Positions 17,186 to 25,207 of a stretch of DNA of 64,000 bases are shown here, piece after piece. Within the stretch, counting starts at the first letter, position 1; every line of letters begins with the position of its first letter. Under the pieces are notes generated by a model. That model did no database searches and had not been told where the DNA came from. It worked only from the letters and a program-made list of their open reading frames with translations. Position numbers and translations under genes: made by a program. The DNA is from Lachnospiraceae bacterium (GTDB lineage Bacteria; Bacillota; Clostridia; Lachnospirales; Lachnospiraceae). The stretch lies in contig JAAUZC010000002.1 in NCBI GenBank assembly GCA_014804795.1, forward strand, positions 1-64,000, written 5' to 3'.

Positions 17186-17950
17186 GTGAGCAGATATATC
17201 ATTGAGACAAAAAATCTCACCAAAATATATGGAGAACAAAAATGTGTTGCTGGTTTGAACTTCCATATCAGGAAAGGACGGATATACGGGCTGCTTGGAA
17301 GAAACGGTGCGGGAAAAACCACCGCCATGAAAATGTTGCTCGGACTTACGAAACCGACAAGCGGTGAAGTAATAATATGGGAAAAAGATTTGCAGGGCAA
17401 TAAAAAAGAAATTCTTCCCCGTATCGGAAGTTTAATAGAATCTCCGGGTTTTTATCCAAACCTTACGGCAACAGAAAATCTGCGTATTTTTGCGGCCTTA
17501 CGGGGAGTATCAAATCGTCATGCAATAAAAGACACATTAGATTTAGTTGGTTTACCCTATAGAGATAAAAAATTGTTTTCGCAATATTCACTTGGCATGA
17601 AACAACGTTTGGCTATTGCCCTTGCGATAATGCATGACCCGGAGCTATTGATATTGGACGAACCGATTAACGGACTTGACCCGATTGGAATTGTGGAGGT
17701 CCGCTCTTTTATCCGTCAGCTTTGTGATGAAAAAGGAAAAACGGTTATTATTTCTAGCCATATGTTGTCTGAAATTTCATTGCTTGCCGACGATATTGGG
17801 ATTATTGACAAAGGCGTGTTATTGGAAGAGGGAAGTCTTGCCGAACTGAAACTTGTCGAAAATGATCCGGAGGGTTCTGAAGCATATGCCCGCAGGAATA
17901 GCCTTGAAGAACATTTCAGGAGGATAATCGGAGGTGAGGGAATTGCTTAA
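17186..17950 (+). CDS. ABC transporter ATP-binding protein (bacitracin/lantibiotic export type)
   Basis: I choose GTG 17186 behind gaaggggg; a TTG at 17171 overlaps that site. The product is 254 residues with Walker A G-R-N-G-A-G-K-T, signature Y-S-L-G-M-K-Q-R-L and Walker B L-L-I-L-D-E-P. The order and the F-Y-P-N-L-T-A-T-E-N-L region match BcrA/LanF-like ATPases that drive export or protect against peptide antibiotics. It overlaps the permease gene by 17 bp. Confidence 0.9.
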   Translation: MSRYIIETKNLTKIYGEQKCVAGLNFHIRKGRIYGLLGRNGAGKTTAMKMLLGLTKPTSGEVIIWEKDLQGNKKEILPRIGSLIESPGFYPNLTATENLRIFAALRGVSNRHAIKDTLDLVGLPYRDKKLFSQYSLGMKQRLAIALAIMHDPELLILDEPINGLDPIGIVEVRSFIRQLCDEKGKTVIISSHMLSEISLLADDIGIIDKGVLLEEGSLAELKLVENDPEGSEAYARRNSLEEHFRRIIGGEGIA

Positions 17951-18692
17951 ACTATTGCGATGTGAATTTACAAAATTAAAGCACTCAAAATTTCTTTTGA
18001 TCGGTGTATCAGGAACACTGATTGTTCCCTTTTTTGTTATAGTGAAGGCTGTTACAAATTATTTTTCAAATCCCGGAACGGCCATAACTCTGTTTTCTCT
18101 TTATGATGACGCGATTATGTTTCTGATGCTTTTATTTGCGCCGCTGGTATTAACAGTATTGGGTGCATGGACGATTAGCCGGGAATATACAGACGGAGTA
18201 CTGAAAAATATACTGGTCATACCGGTTTCGCGTACGGCTTTTTTTACTGGGAAACTGCTGTTTTTTGCAGTTCTTACTTTCCTGTTTATGTTGGTTTCCT
18301 GGCTGGAAATTTTGGTGTCGGCATTTCTGTGCAGCTTTTTTATTCCGGTAACGGGCCTTACAATCCTTTCATGTTTGTTCTTCCTTATAAAAATGCTTTT
18401 TGGAGGAATCTTGTTATGTACTACAGAGACACCTTTTATTTATCTTACAATAAGGACAAAGGGGTTTGTCGCACCGTTAACTGCTGTTGCTGTGGTTAGT
18501 CTGGTCAATGTTGTTCTGTCAAATTCAGGGGTGGCGGGTTTTTTTCCGTGGTCAGGGTCCTATCTGCTTGTTTCCCGGCGTTTATCCGGGACTGGCTGTC
18601 CGAAAGAAATTTCCATATCGATCATTTTGCTCATGTGTTTGTCGGGAATTGTGGCAAGTCTGGTCAGATTTAAAAGAGAAGAAGTTGAGTAA
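17934..18692 (+). CDS. ABC-2 type permease partner
   Basis: About 250 residues with six hydrophobic segments and a short cytoplasmic start (L-L-K-L-L-R-C-E-F-T-K-L-K-H), typical of LanE/LanG or BcrB-like ABC-2 permeases. GTG 17934 lies inside the ribosome site ggaggtgagg, so TTG 17943 may be the real start. It pairs with the upstream ATPase as a two-gene exporter. Substrate unknown. The 276-bp gap after it holds an inverted repeat and no gene. Confidence 0.85.
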   Translation: MRELLKLLRCEFTKLKHSKFLLIGVSGTLIVPFFVIVKAVTNYFSNPGTAITLFSLYDDAIMFLMLLFAPLVLTVLGAWTISREYTDGVLKNILVIPVSRTAFFTGKLLFFAVLTFLFMLVSWLEILVSAFLCSFFIPVTGLTILSCLFFLIKMLFGGILLCTTETPFIYLTIRTKGFVAPLTAVAVVSLVNVVLSNSGVAGFFPWSGSYLLVSRRLSGTGCPKEISISIILLMCLSGIVASLVRFKREEVE

Positions 18693-18830
18693 ATGGTTCA
18701 AGAATAATGTTTTTCATAGATGCAGAATATTTTCTGCTTGTCAGCGATAAGTATATTTGTTATATTATTTACAAAAGCATATATTCTTTTGAATTTCTTG
18801 CGGTTTTGTCCGTATTCTAGGGGGAGCATC

Positions 18831-18911
18831 CCCGTCTTACTTCAACAGAAATCTGTGCTTTTTATTTCAGAAAACTTAAATTGCATGGGATTTCACAGAA
18901 GATAAGACGGG
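18831..18911. repeat. Imperfect inverted repeat, 23-nt arms
   Basis: Left arm 18831-18853 and right arm 18889-18911 share CCCGTCTTA, CTTC and GAAATC in order, with a bulge and a short mismatch; the loop is 35 nt. The RNA would fold into a long stem. It sits between the ABC permease and the Rpn-type gene. It could be a miniature mobile element remnant or a terminator without a clear T-run. Confidence 0.6.
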
Positions 18912-18968
18912 AAGGTATTTATACGTTTTCATAGATTGTTCTTTTGGGGAGTCCTGAAAGGAGAAACT

Positions 18969-20000
18969 ATGAGAAAAAGAAACAGAAAAAATTCTGCTGA
19001 AAGAATAAAGCAGGAGGAAAAGCGGCAGACAGGTGTGTCAGTAAACTCTAATTATAAGGACACGGTATTCAGGATGCTTTTCAAAGAGAAGAAAAGGCTT
19101 TTGGATTTGTATAATGCTGTTGCTGGAAAAGAGTATACCGACCCGGAAAGACTGGAGATCGTCACACTGGAAAATGCCATTTATATGGAGATAAAAAACG
19201 ATCTGGCATTTCTGATCGATTTTAACCTGTATCTGTTCGAACATCAGTCAACTGTCAATAAAAACATGCCTTTGCGATTTTTGCAGTATGTAACGGCAGA
19301 GTACAGTAAGCTGACAGCCGAGGATAATTTATATGCCGAGAAGCTGATAAGGATCCCGGCGCCACATTTCATAGTATTCTATAACGGGTCCGCGGCATAT
19401 CCGGAGGAGGATAGACTGAAACTGTCGGATGCGTATCAGGTGAAAGAGAATGCTCCGGAACTGGAACTGAGAGTACGGGTATTCAATATCAATGAGGGCT
19501 TCAATAAGCGTTTAAAAGAGCAGTGCAGGACGCTTGAAGAGTATATGCAGTATGTGGACAAGGTCAGGACTTATGCCAGGGATACGGAACTGGAAGAGGC
19601 AGTGGACAAGGCCATAGATGAGTGCATTGAGCAGGGAATATTGAAAGAATTTCTGTCAAAGAGCAGGGCGGAGGTAAGACGCATGAGTATATTTGAATAT
19701 GATGAGGAAGCTACCCGCAGGGCGATCAGTGAGAATGCGTATGAGAGAGGTGTGGAGGATGGAGAGAAAAAGGGGATTGAACGTGGGATAGAACAAGGCA
19801 TACCAACAGGAGAATTTCGCAAAATGCTATCTCAAGTTTGCAAAAAGATGAAAAAGAATCAGTCGCCGGAAAAGATTGCTGAAGAATTGGAGGAAGAAAT
19901 TTCTGCCATTGAGCCGATCGTAAATGCAGCAAAAAAATATGCGCCCGATTATGATATTGATTCGGTATTTGCGGAGATGCAGCTTATTTTAAGAAAATAA
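18969..20000 (+). CDS. Rpn family PD-(D/E)XK nuclease/putative transposase
   Basis: ATG 18969 follows aaaggag; 343 residues. The N-terminal block N-S-N-Y-K-D-T-V-F-R-M-L-F and D-F-N-L-Y-L-F-E-H-Q-S form the conserved start and active site (Asp, then Glu-x-Gln) of the Rpn/PDDEXK_2 family. The C-terminus has the typical short glycine repeats (E-R-G-V-E-D-G-E-K-K-G-I-E-R-G-I-E-Q-G). Members are recombination-promoting nucleases that are often multicopy in Lachnospiraceae. It appears intact. A long inverted repeat lies just upstream, but no terminal repeats prove mobility. Confidence 0.85.
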   Translation: MRKRNRKNSAERIKQEEKRQTGVSVNSNYKDTVFRMLFKEKKRLLDLYNAVAGKEYTDPERLEIVTLENAIYMEIKNDLAFLIDFNLYLFEHQSTVNKNMPLRFLQYVTAEYSKLTAEDNLYAEKLIRIPAPHFIVFYNGSAAYPEEDRLKLSDAYQVKENAPELELRVRVFNINEGFNKRLKEQCRTLEEYMQYVDKVRTYARDTELEEAVDKAIDECIEQGILKEFLSKSRAEVRRMSIFEYDEEATRRAISENAYERGVEDGEKKGIERGIEQGIPTGEFRKMLSQVCKKMKKNQSPEKIAEELEEEISAIEPIVNAAKKYAPDYDIDSVFAEMQLILRK

Positions 20001-20025
20001 TAGTTTATTTTTTCACAATAGCATA

Positions 20026-20054
20026 TTGACAAAATCGAACATCTGTTCTATCAT
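20026..20054 (+). promoter_or_regulatory. Promoter with embedded LexA (SOS) box
   Basis: TTGACA at 20026-20031 and TATCAT at 20049-20054 are 17 bp apart. GAAC-ATCT-GTTC at 20037-20048 fills the spacer, a perfect match to the Gram-positive LexA/DinR core GAAC-N4-GTTC. LexA bound here would block RNA polymerase, so the downstream repair genes are predicted to be DNA-damage inducible. Confidence 0.8.
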
Positions 20055-20204
20055 ATCGATATGAGAACAGAGAGAGAAGAAATCTTAAGAGAAAAAAGAG
20101 CAGAGTATCCGATTGTAAAAGGGGATGAAAGAAAACAGTTGACGGAAGCGGCTTCATCACAGAAGAATCCGGTGGCAAATAACAGGGATGGGAAGCTTTC
20201 GGTG

Positions 20205-21485
20205 ATGGAGAAACTGCGGATTTTAACGGATGCGGCAAAATACGATGTGGCCTGTACCAGCAGCGGCGTGGAGAGAAAGGGGAGCGGAAAGGGTATGGGA
20301 AATACGAAGCTTGCCGGTATCTGCCACAGCTTTTCCGCGGATGGAAGGTGTATCTCCCTCTTGAAGATTTTGTTTACGAATTACTGTATTTATGACTGTA
20401 AATATTGTATCAACAGGAAGAGCAACGATGTGGAACGGACAGCTTTCACGCCGGATGAAATCTGCGAGCTGACGATGAACTTTTATAAGAGAAATTATAT
20501 TGAGGGGCTGTTTTTAAGTTCCGGTATTATAAAAGATCCTACGTACACAATGGAGCTGATCTATACGGCAATCTGGAAACTGCGCAATATGTATCGGTTT
20601 GAGGGCTATATCCATGTAAAAGCGATCCCGGGGGCGGATCCGGAAATTATTTACCGGTTAGGGCTTTTGGTGGACAGGATGAGTGTAAATCTGGAACTGC
20701 CCACAGCGGAAGGGCTCCGGAATCTTGCCCCGAATAAGAGCCGGAATACGATCTTAAAACCGATGCGGCAGATTCAGAACGGGATTACGAGCAGTAAAGA
20801 GGAATTGGCGCTTTACCGTCATGCACCGCAGTTTGTACCGGCGGGGCAGTCCACGCAGATGATCATTGGCGCCACGCCGGAAAGTGATTATCAGATTGTT
20901 TCCGTAGCGGAATCTTTGTATAAAAAATTTGACCTGAAGAGAGTGTTTTATTCCGCCTTTGTCAGAGTAAATGAAGACAAGATGCTGCCTGCATTGCCGG
21001 GCGGTCCGCCGCTTCTGCGGGAGCACAGATTGTATCAGGCAGATTTTCTGCTGCGGTATTACGGTTTTGAAGCAAACGAATTGTTGTCGGAGGAGCGGCC
21101 GTATTTTAACGTACTGTTGGACCCGAAATGTGACTGGGCACTGCGGCATCTGGAACTGTTTCCGATGGAAGTAAACAGGGTTTCCTATGAGATGCTGCTG
21201 CGGGTGCCGGGGATTGGTGTAAAATCTGCTCAGAGGATTGTCAAGGGAAGACGGCTTGGAACTTTGCAGTTTGATGATTTAAAGAAAATCGGGGTAGTAT
21301 TAAAGAGGGCGCTCTATTTCATCTGCTGTAACGGGAAGATGATGTACCGAACTAAAATAGAAGAGGACTATATTACGAGAAATCTGCTGGATGTGGATAA
21401 TAAGCGTCCGCCGCAGCCTGATATCATAGACGGCAGGGAAGTTACCTATAAACAGTTGTCGCTCTTTGATGACACCATGGTTTAA
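20205..21485 (+). CDS. Putative DNA modification/repair radical SAM protein
   Basis: The frame is open from ATG 20061, but that lies at the predicted transcription start; ATG 20205 begins the family-like sequence M-E-K-L-R-I-L-T-D-A-A-K-Y-D-V and gives 426 residues. The radical SAM cluster motif is C61-x3-C65-x2-C68 (N-Y-C-I-Y-D-C-K-Y-C). Near the C-terminus a helix-hairpin-helix (L-L-R-V-P-G-I-G-V-K-S-A-Q-R-I) suggests DNA binding. This matches TIGR03916 as I know it, always paired with the following gene type. Substrate unknown. The LexA box upstream supports a DNA-damage role. Confidence 0.88.
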   Translation: MEKLRILTDAAKYDVACTSSGVERKGSGKGMGNTKLAGICHSFSADGRCISLLKILFTNYCIYDCKYCINRKSNDVERTAFTPDEICELTMNFYKRNYIEGLFLSSGIIKDPTYTMELIYTAIWKLRNMYRFEGYIHVKAIPGADPEIIYRLGLLVDRMSVNLELPTAEGLRNLAPNKSRNTILKPMRQIQNGITSSKEELALYRHAPQFVPAGQSTQMIIGATPESDYQIVSVAESLYKKFDLKRVFYSAFVRVNEDKMLPALPGGPPLLREHRLYQADFLLRYYGFEANELLSEERPYFNVLLDPKCDWALRHLELFPMEVNRVSYEMLLRVPGIGVKSAQRIVKGRRLGTLQFDDLKKIGVVLKRALYFICCNGKMMYRTKIEEDYITRNLLDVDNKRPPQPDIIDGREVTYKQLSLFDDTMV

Positions 21486-21496
21486 AGGGGCTGAAA

Positions 21497-22279
21497 ATGG
21501 AAAGGGTAGTGTTTTTGTGTGAAAACAGCATAGAAGGTATTCTGACGGGAGTATACGATGCATGGGTGGAAGCAATCGCTTCGGGGCTTGGGCATGATCA
21601 TTGCAGGCTCATGACAGAAGTGGATCAGCCGGAACTGTTCTGCATTTACCGGGAAATACCGACAGATTCGCAAAAAGCCGGAAAGGTGATCCGGACGCTG
21701 CGCAGGCGGCTTGGGGAAGAAGTGTATGAGTGCCTTTGCTATGCTATGGCATCCCATGAGCCGGATAAGGCGGAAGCTGTGTATAAGACGATCGTAGCAG
21801 GGCTGTCTATGAAACAGGGATTTCGTGTGCTTGATAAAGTAACAGATCCTTATGTGGCAAGATGCTTTGACCTGAAACGAAATGTGGGCGGCGAGATTCA
21901 CAGAGAACTGGAGTTTCTGCGGTTTCAAGAGCTGGAAAACGGAGTGCTCCTTGCAAAGATTCATCCTAAGAACGATATTTTGATGTATCTGGGACCGCAT
22001 TTTTCGGACAGACTGCCGCTCGAGAATTTTCTGATCTATGATATGAACCGGAGGAAAGCGCTTTTTCATGAAAAGGAAAAGGAATGGTATTTGATGGATA
22101 CGCCTGAGTTGAATGATGAAATTGGGAGTCGTATCAGTACACAGGAAGAATATTATCAGAATCTGTTTCGTCTGTTCTGTCGTACCATTGCGATAAAGAG
22201 TCGGGAAAACAGGGCGCTGCAGAGGCAGTTTCTGCCATTGTATTTCAGGGATGTTATGCCGGAGTTTGCGGAAGCTTAA
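21497..22279 (+). CDS. Putative DNA repair protein, TIGR03915/DUF4130 type
   Basis: A 260-residue protein 11 bp after the radical SAM gene. The start V-V-F-L-C-E-N-S-I-E-G-I-L-T-G-V-Y-D-A-W and the C-terminal W-Y-L-M-D-T-P segment fit the TIGR03915 family, the standing partner of TIGR03916. It is predicted to cooperate with the radical SAM enzyme in DNA repair or base modification. The ribosome site is modest (aaagggg). A long antisense open frame covers it but is a codon shadow. Confidence 0.88.
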   Translation: MERVVFLCENSIEGILTGVYDAWVEAIASGLGHDHCRLMTEVDQPELFCIYREIPTDSQKAGKVIRTLRRRLGEEVYECLCYAMASHEPDKAEAVYKTIVAGLSMKQGFRVLDKVTDPYVARCFDLKRNVGGEIHRELEFLRFQELENGVLLAKIHPKNDILMYLGPHFSDRLPLENFLIYDMNRRKALFHEKEKEWYLMDTPELNDEIGSRISTQEEYYQNLFRLFCRTIAIKSRENRALQRQFLPLYFRDVMPEFAEA

Positions 22280-22432
22280 AAGAAGAAACAAAACTTTTTG
22301 CCGGTTCTGCCGAAGAATATGCTAATTTTGTAAAACTATATACAAATTTTATTTTATCTTGTAAAATAGTTTAAAAGAAAAGGAAGTACGAGGCGTTATT
22401 TTGAAAAATTAAGAGGCAGGGAGTAAGGTATC

Positions 22433-23431
22433 ATGGAAATGCAAAATTGCGGGCATAAAGATTCCTTGGAAGTTATTTTGATAGAAAGTATCCATACATT
22501 GGTGTATGAAAAAGATATTAATGTAGCATTGAAATGTTTTTTGGAGACGATCGGCAGTTATTACCAGGCTGACAGAGCTTATATTCTCAGGTTTGATCTG
22601 AAAAAAGATACAATGGATAATACGTTTGAGTGGTGTGCCGAAAAGGTTGAACCGCAAAAGAACAGGCTGCAGAATGTGCGGATAGAAATGATAGAAAGCT
22701 GGATAAAAAAGTTCAAAGAAAAGGGAGAGTTTTATATAGCGGCCCTGGAGGATGATGTATCTCATGACAGAGCGGACTTTGAAATTTTGAAAGAGCAGGG
22801 GGTTGACAGTCTTATGGCGGCACCTCTTTTATGGGATGACGATATCGTAGGATTTCTGGGGGTGGACAATCCGGCTGCGCATAAAGGCGAGATGTTGCTC
22901 CTTCGCTCTGTAGTAGATTTTGTAATAGCAGATTTGGAGAAGCGTCGCCTCATTGATGAATTGCGTCAGGCATGTTGTATTGATATGCTGACCGGGTTAA
23001 AAAACCGAAATGAATATACACACAGATACAATGAACTGGCAGAGAAAACCCCGGATACGCTGGGGGTGGTTTTTATTGATATTAACGGCCTGAAACAGTT
23101 GAATGATACATATGGACATGAGCGTGGTGATGCGGTTATCCGAAAAGTGGCGGAATGTATTAGAGAATGTGCGGACGGATACGCTTATCGTATCGGTGGT
23201 GATGAGTTTGTCATACTTTGGGATAACATAGAAGAGGAAAAATTTACAGCAAAAATAGAAGAACTGAAAGCGGCGTTTAAGGACGACAGTGAATACAGTA
23301 TTTCCATGGGGCATGTCTGGCAGAAAGGCGATATTGATATCAGACAGCAGGTAAAGGAAGCCGATGCACATATGTATGAAGCAAAGCAGGCTCATTATCA
23401 AAACAGGAATTATGACAGACGTAAGAGATAA
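22433..23431 (+). CDS. GAF domain diguanylate cyclase
   Basis: A 332-residue cytoplasmic protein. Residues 10-175 fit a GAF sensory domain (Y-Q-A-D-R-A-Y-I-L-R-F, L-M-A-A-P-L-L-W-D-D, G-F-L-G-V-D-N-P). Residues 185-330 are a GGDEF domain with intact R-I-G-G-D-E-F at 253-259 and F-I-D-I-N-G-L-K. It should make cyclic di-GMP in response to a small ligand. I see no RxxD inhibitory site at the usual distance before GGDEF. It stands alone, with 150 bp of AT-rich sequence upstream and a terminator downstream. Confidence 0.9.
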   Translation: MEMQNCGHKDSLEVILIESIHTLVYEKDINVALKCFLETIGSYYQADRAYILRFDLKKDTMDNTFEWCAEKVEPQKNRLQNVRIEMIESWIKKFKEKGEFYIAALEDDVSHDRADFEILKEQGVDSLMAAPLLWDDDIVGFLGVDNPAAHKGEMLLLRSVVDFVIADLEKRRLIDELRQACCIDMLTGLKNRNEYTHRYNELAEKTPDTLGVVFIDINGLKQLNDTYGHERGDAVIRKVAECIRECADGYAYRIGGDEFVILWDNIEEEKFTAKIEELKAAFKDDSEYSISMGHVWQKGDIDIRQQVKEADAHMYEAKQAHYQNRNYDRRKR

Positions 23432-23445
23432 GCGGGTAATCATAA

Positions 23446-23472
23446 AACCCCGGCAGCAAAACTGCCGGGGTT
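23446..23472. terminator. Bidirectional terminator
   Basis: AACCCCGGCAG pairs perfectly with CTGCCGGGGTT around a short A-rich loop, between the GGDEF gene and the convergent ABC permease. Confidence 0.85.
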
Positions 23473-23491
23473 AAATTATAGCGACATTATT

Positions 23492-24316
23492 TTAGTCCAG
23501 ATTTAGCTTTTTGCTCATAATATAGTTGCAGGCACAATACAGTGCAGCACACAGACCGCCCATAATAACTAATGAAACAAACATAAGAAGTATCCATCCC
23601 CCGGTACTTAAATTGTCTGTATCAAAAAAGTTAATAACGGGTATTGTGAAGATACGTTTGAATATATTAAAAACAAAGCGAAGCCCGAAATAAGCGATAA
23701 TAGCGCCGCCGATCTTATGCTTACTCCAAAACTGGCCTAAACAGATACAGGTATAAATAAACAGCGTGCTGAAAAATAAAGAGCATATACCGATAATGAG
23801 CAGCCAGAGGATAAACAGAGAAATCGGGATTGCCAGTGTTTCCCGCAGTTCCGCTAATAGTTCCTGAAACACTTCAGAAAATTCCTGAAAAAACTGTATA
23901 ATACTCGTATCGGATAAATAGGCGATACCGACAGAGGCAATACCTAAAATACTGAGAACGGTAAATATGATGGAGATCAGCTTCCAGAAAACAGAGACCA
24001 GTGCCTTGGAGAGCAAAAGATCGGAAGTTTTCACAGGAAGAGTAAACATCAGATACCCTTCATCAGTAAAAAGGTTTTTATAAAAGCGAATAGCAGTACA
24101 GATCGTGACACAAAGAGAAAGTGCAGCCAGACAGAAAATGTAAGCCATGATTGTAAGGCTGGCAAATAAGTCTGCAAAAATATTGGAACTTTCCTCCCAG
24201 AAAGAAGTCATAAAAGTACTCATAAGGATCAGAGTAACTGCTGCCAGAATGATCATTGTGATCGTAGGAGCAGGGAAAAAGCTTTTCCATTCCTGTTTCA
24301 ATAATTTCTTTAACAT
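23492..24316 (-). CDS. ABC transporter permease
   Basis: A 274-residue protein with six hydrophobic segments and a basic start (L-L-K-Q-E-W-K-S-F-F). Its layout fits the ABC-2 class, with the F-T-D-E-G-Y-L-M-F-T-L-P-V block common in Lachnospiraceae permeases. Its start overlaps the end of the ATPase gene by 7 bp. Substrate unknown. Confidence 0.85.
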   Translation of the reverse strand: MLKKLLKQEWKSFFPAPTITMIILAAVTLILMSTFMTSFWEESSNIFADLFASLTIMAYIFCLAALSLCVTICTAIRFYKNLFTDEGYLMFTLPVKTSDLLLSKALVSVFWKLISIIFTVLSILGIASVGIAYLSDTSIIQFFQEFSEVFQELLAELRETLAIPISLFILWLLIIGICSLFFSTLFIYTCICLGQFWSKHKIGGAIIAYFGLRFVFNIFKRIFTIPVINFFDTDNLSTGGWILLMFVSLVIMGGLCAALYCACNYIMSKKLNLD

Positions 24317-25020
24317 GCAAATACCTCCCGGAAATATGCGTCTACCGATTTGCCGTGTGCTCTGCGCACTGCATCCGCCGGGGCATGCATGATAGCCTGA
24401 CCAAAGCGGATAAAGATAACTTCATCCAAAATCCCCTCAATATCGGAAATGAGATGGGTGGAGAGTAAGATGGAGGACTCATTACCATAATTTGTCATAA
24501 TAGTATGCAGAATATAATCCCGTGCTGCGGGGTCTACACCTGCGATCGGTTCATCCAGAATATAAAGCTGCGCCTGTCTGCTCATGACGAGAATAAGCTG
24601 AATTTTTTCCTTCGTACCTTTCGAGAGCGTTTTCAGTTGTGCGGTAGGCGGAATTGCCAGTATCTGCAGCATATTATAGGCGCGTTCTATGGAGAAATCC
24701 TGATAAAACTGTGCAAAAAAAGTGATGATATCTTTTACTTTCATACCGGCCGGCAGATATGTGCGCTCCGGCAGATAAGAGATAACGGCTTTGGAGGCCG
24801 GTCCCGGAGGCTCTCCGTTGATCAAAACTCTTCCGCTGGTAGGGGTGAGCAGTCCGTTTATTATTTTGATCATCGTTGTTTTTCCGCTCCCGTTAGGACC
24901 GAGAAGTCCGATAATGCGCCCGCGCGGAATGATCAGATTCATCTGGTTGACTGCAAGTTTTGTGCCGTTATATACTTTTGTCAGCCCCTGTAACTCTACT
25001 AACGGTTTAGACATATCCAT
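24310..25020 (-). CDS. ABC transporter ATP-binding protein
   Basis: The start at 25020 (M-D-M-S-K-P-L) has ggag eight bases upstream; the frame is open to 25071. The 236-residue protein has Walker A G-P-N-G-S-G-K-T, a divergent signature L-S-K-G-T-K-E-K-I-Q and Walker B L-Y-I-L-D-E-P. The switch His is in L-S-T-H-L-I-S-D-I-E. YtrB-like ATPases for cell-envelope stress share this style. It is read from a promoter divergent to the large operon on the plus strand. Confidence 0.88.
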   Translation of the reverse strand: MDMSKPLVELQGLTKVYNGTKLAVNQMNLIIPRGRIIGLLGPNGSGKTTMIKIINGLLTPTSGRVLINGEPPGPASKAVISYLPERTYLPAGMKVKDIITFFAQFYQDFSIERAYNMLQILAIPPTAQLKTLSKGTKEKIQLILVMSRQAQLYILDEPIAGVDPAARDYILHTIMTNYGNESSILLSTHLISDIEGILDEVIFIRFGQAIMHAPADAVRRAHGKSVDAYFREVFAC

Positions 25021-25062
25021 GATGTTTTCTCCATTTTGCATATATTTTTTAAAAGACATATA

Positions 25063-25085
25063 AGTTCGCAAAGCGAATTTCTCAG
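25063..25085. repeat. REP-like palindromic element
   Basis: Contains TTCGC-AAA-GCGAA. Its reverse complement closely matches the GAGA-TTCGCTTCGCGAACT core of the 46-bp tandem repeat at 63167-63275, so it is probably a single dispersed copy of the same family. It lies in the 5' leader of the ABC transporter gene. Confidence 0.5.
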
Positions 25086-25103
25086 AAAAGCTTCGTTAAC
25101 CCT

Positions 25104-25132
25104 AGTATATCGCAATTTTATCATTTAGACAA
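25104..25132 (-). promoter_or_regulatory. Promoter of the ABC exporter operon
   Basis: On the minus strand, TTGTCT and TATACT are 17 bp apart. The element faces away from the plus-strand promoter at 25156. Confidence 0.6.
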
Positions 25133-25155
25133 CCAAAACAACACGCCTTTGATTC

Positions 25156-25184
25156 TTGCGAAAGCCGTAACATTGATATATACT
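25156..25184 (+). promoter_or_regulatory. Promoter of the DUF5717-type operon
   Basis: TTGCGA at 25156-25161 and TATACT at 25179-25184 with a 17-bp spacer, 24 bp before the start codon of the large gene. Confidence 0.6.
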
Positions 25185-25207
25185 TAATAGTAAGAGGGAC
25201 ACGGGAT

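Noticed and set aside
21482..22291. Antisense open frame of 269 codons
   Set aside because: It fully overlaps the well-supported TIGR03915-type gene, has many His/Arg/Phe typical of a codon shadow and no ribosome site.
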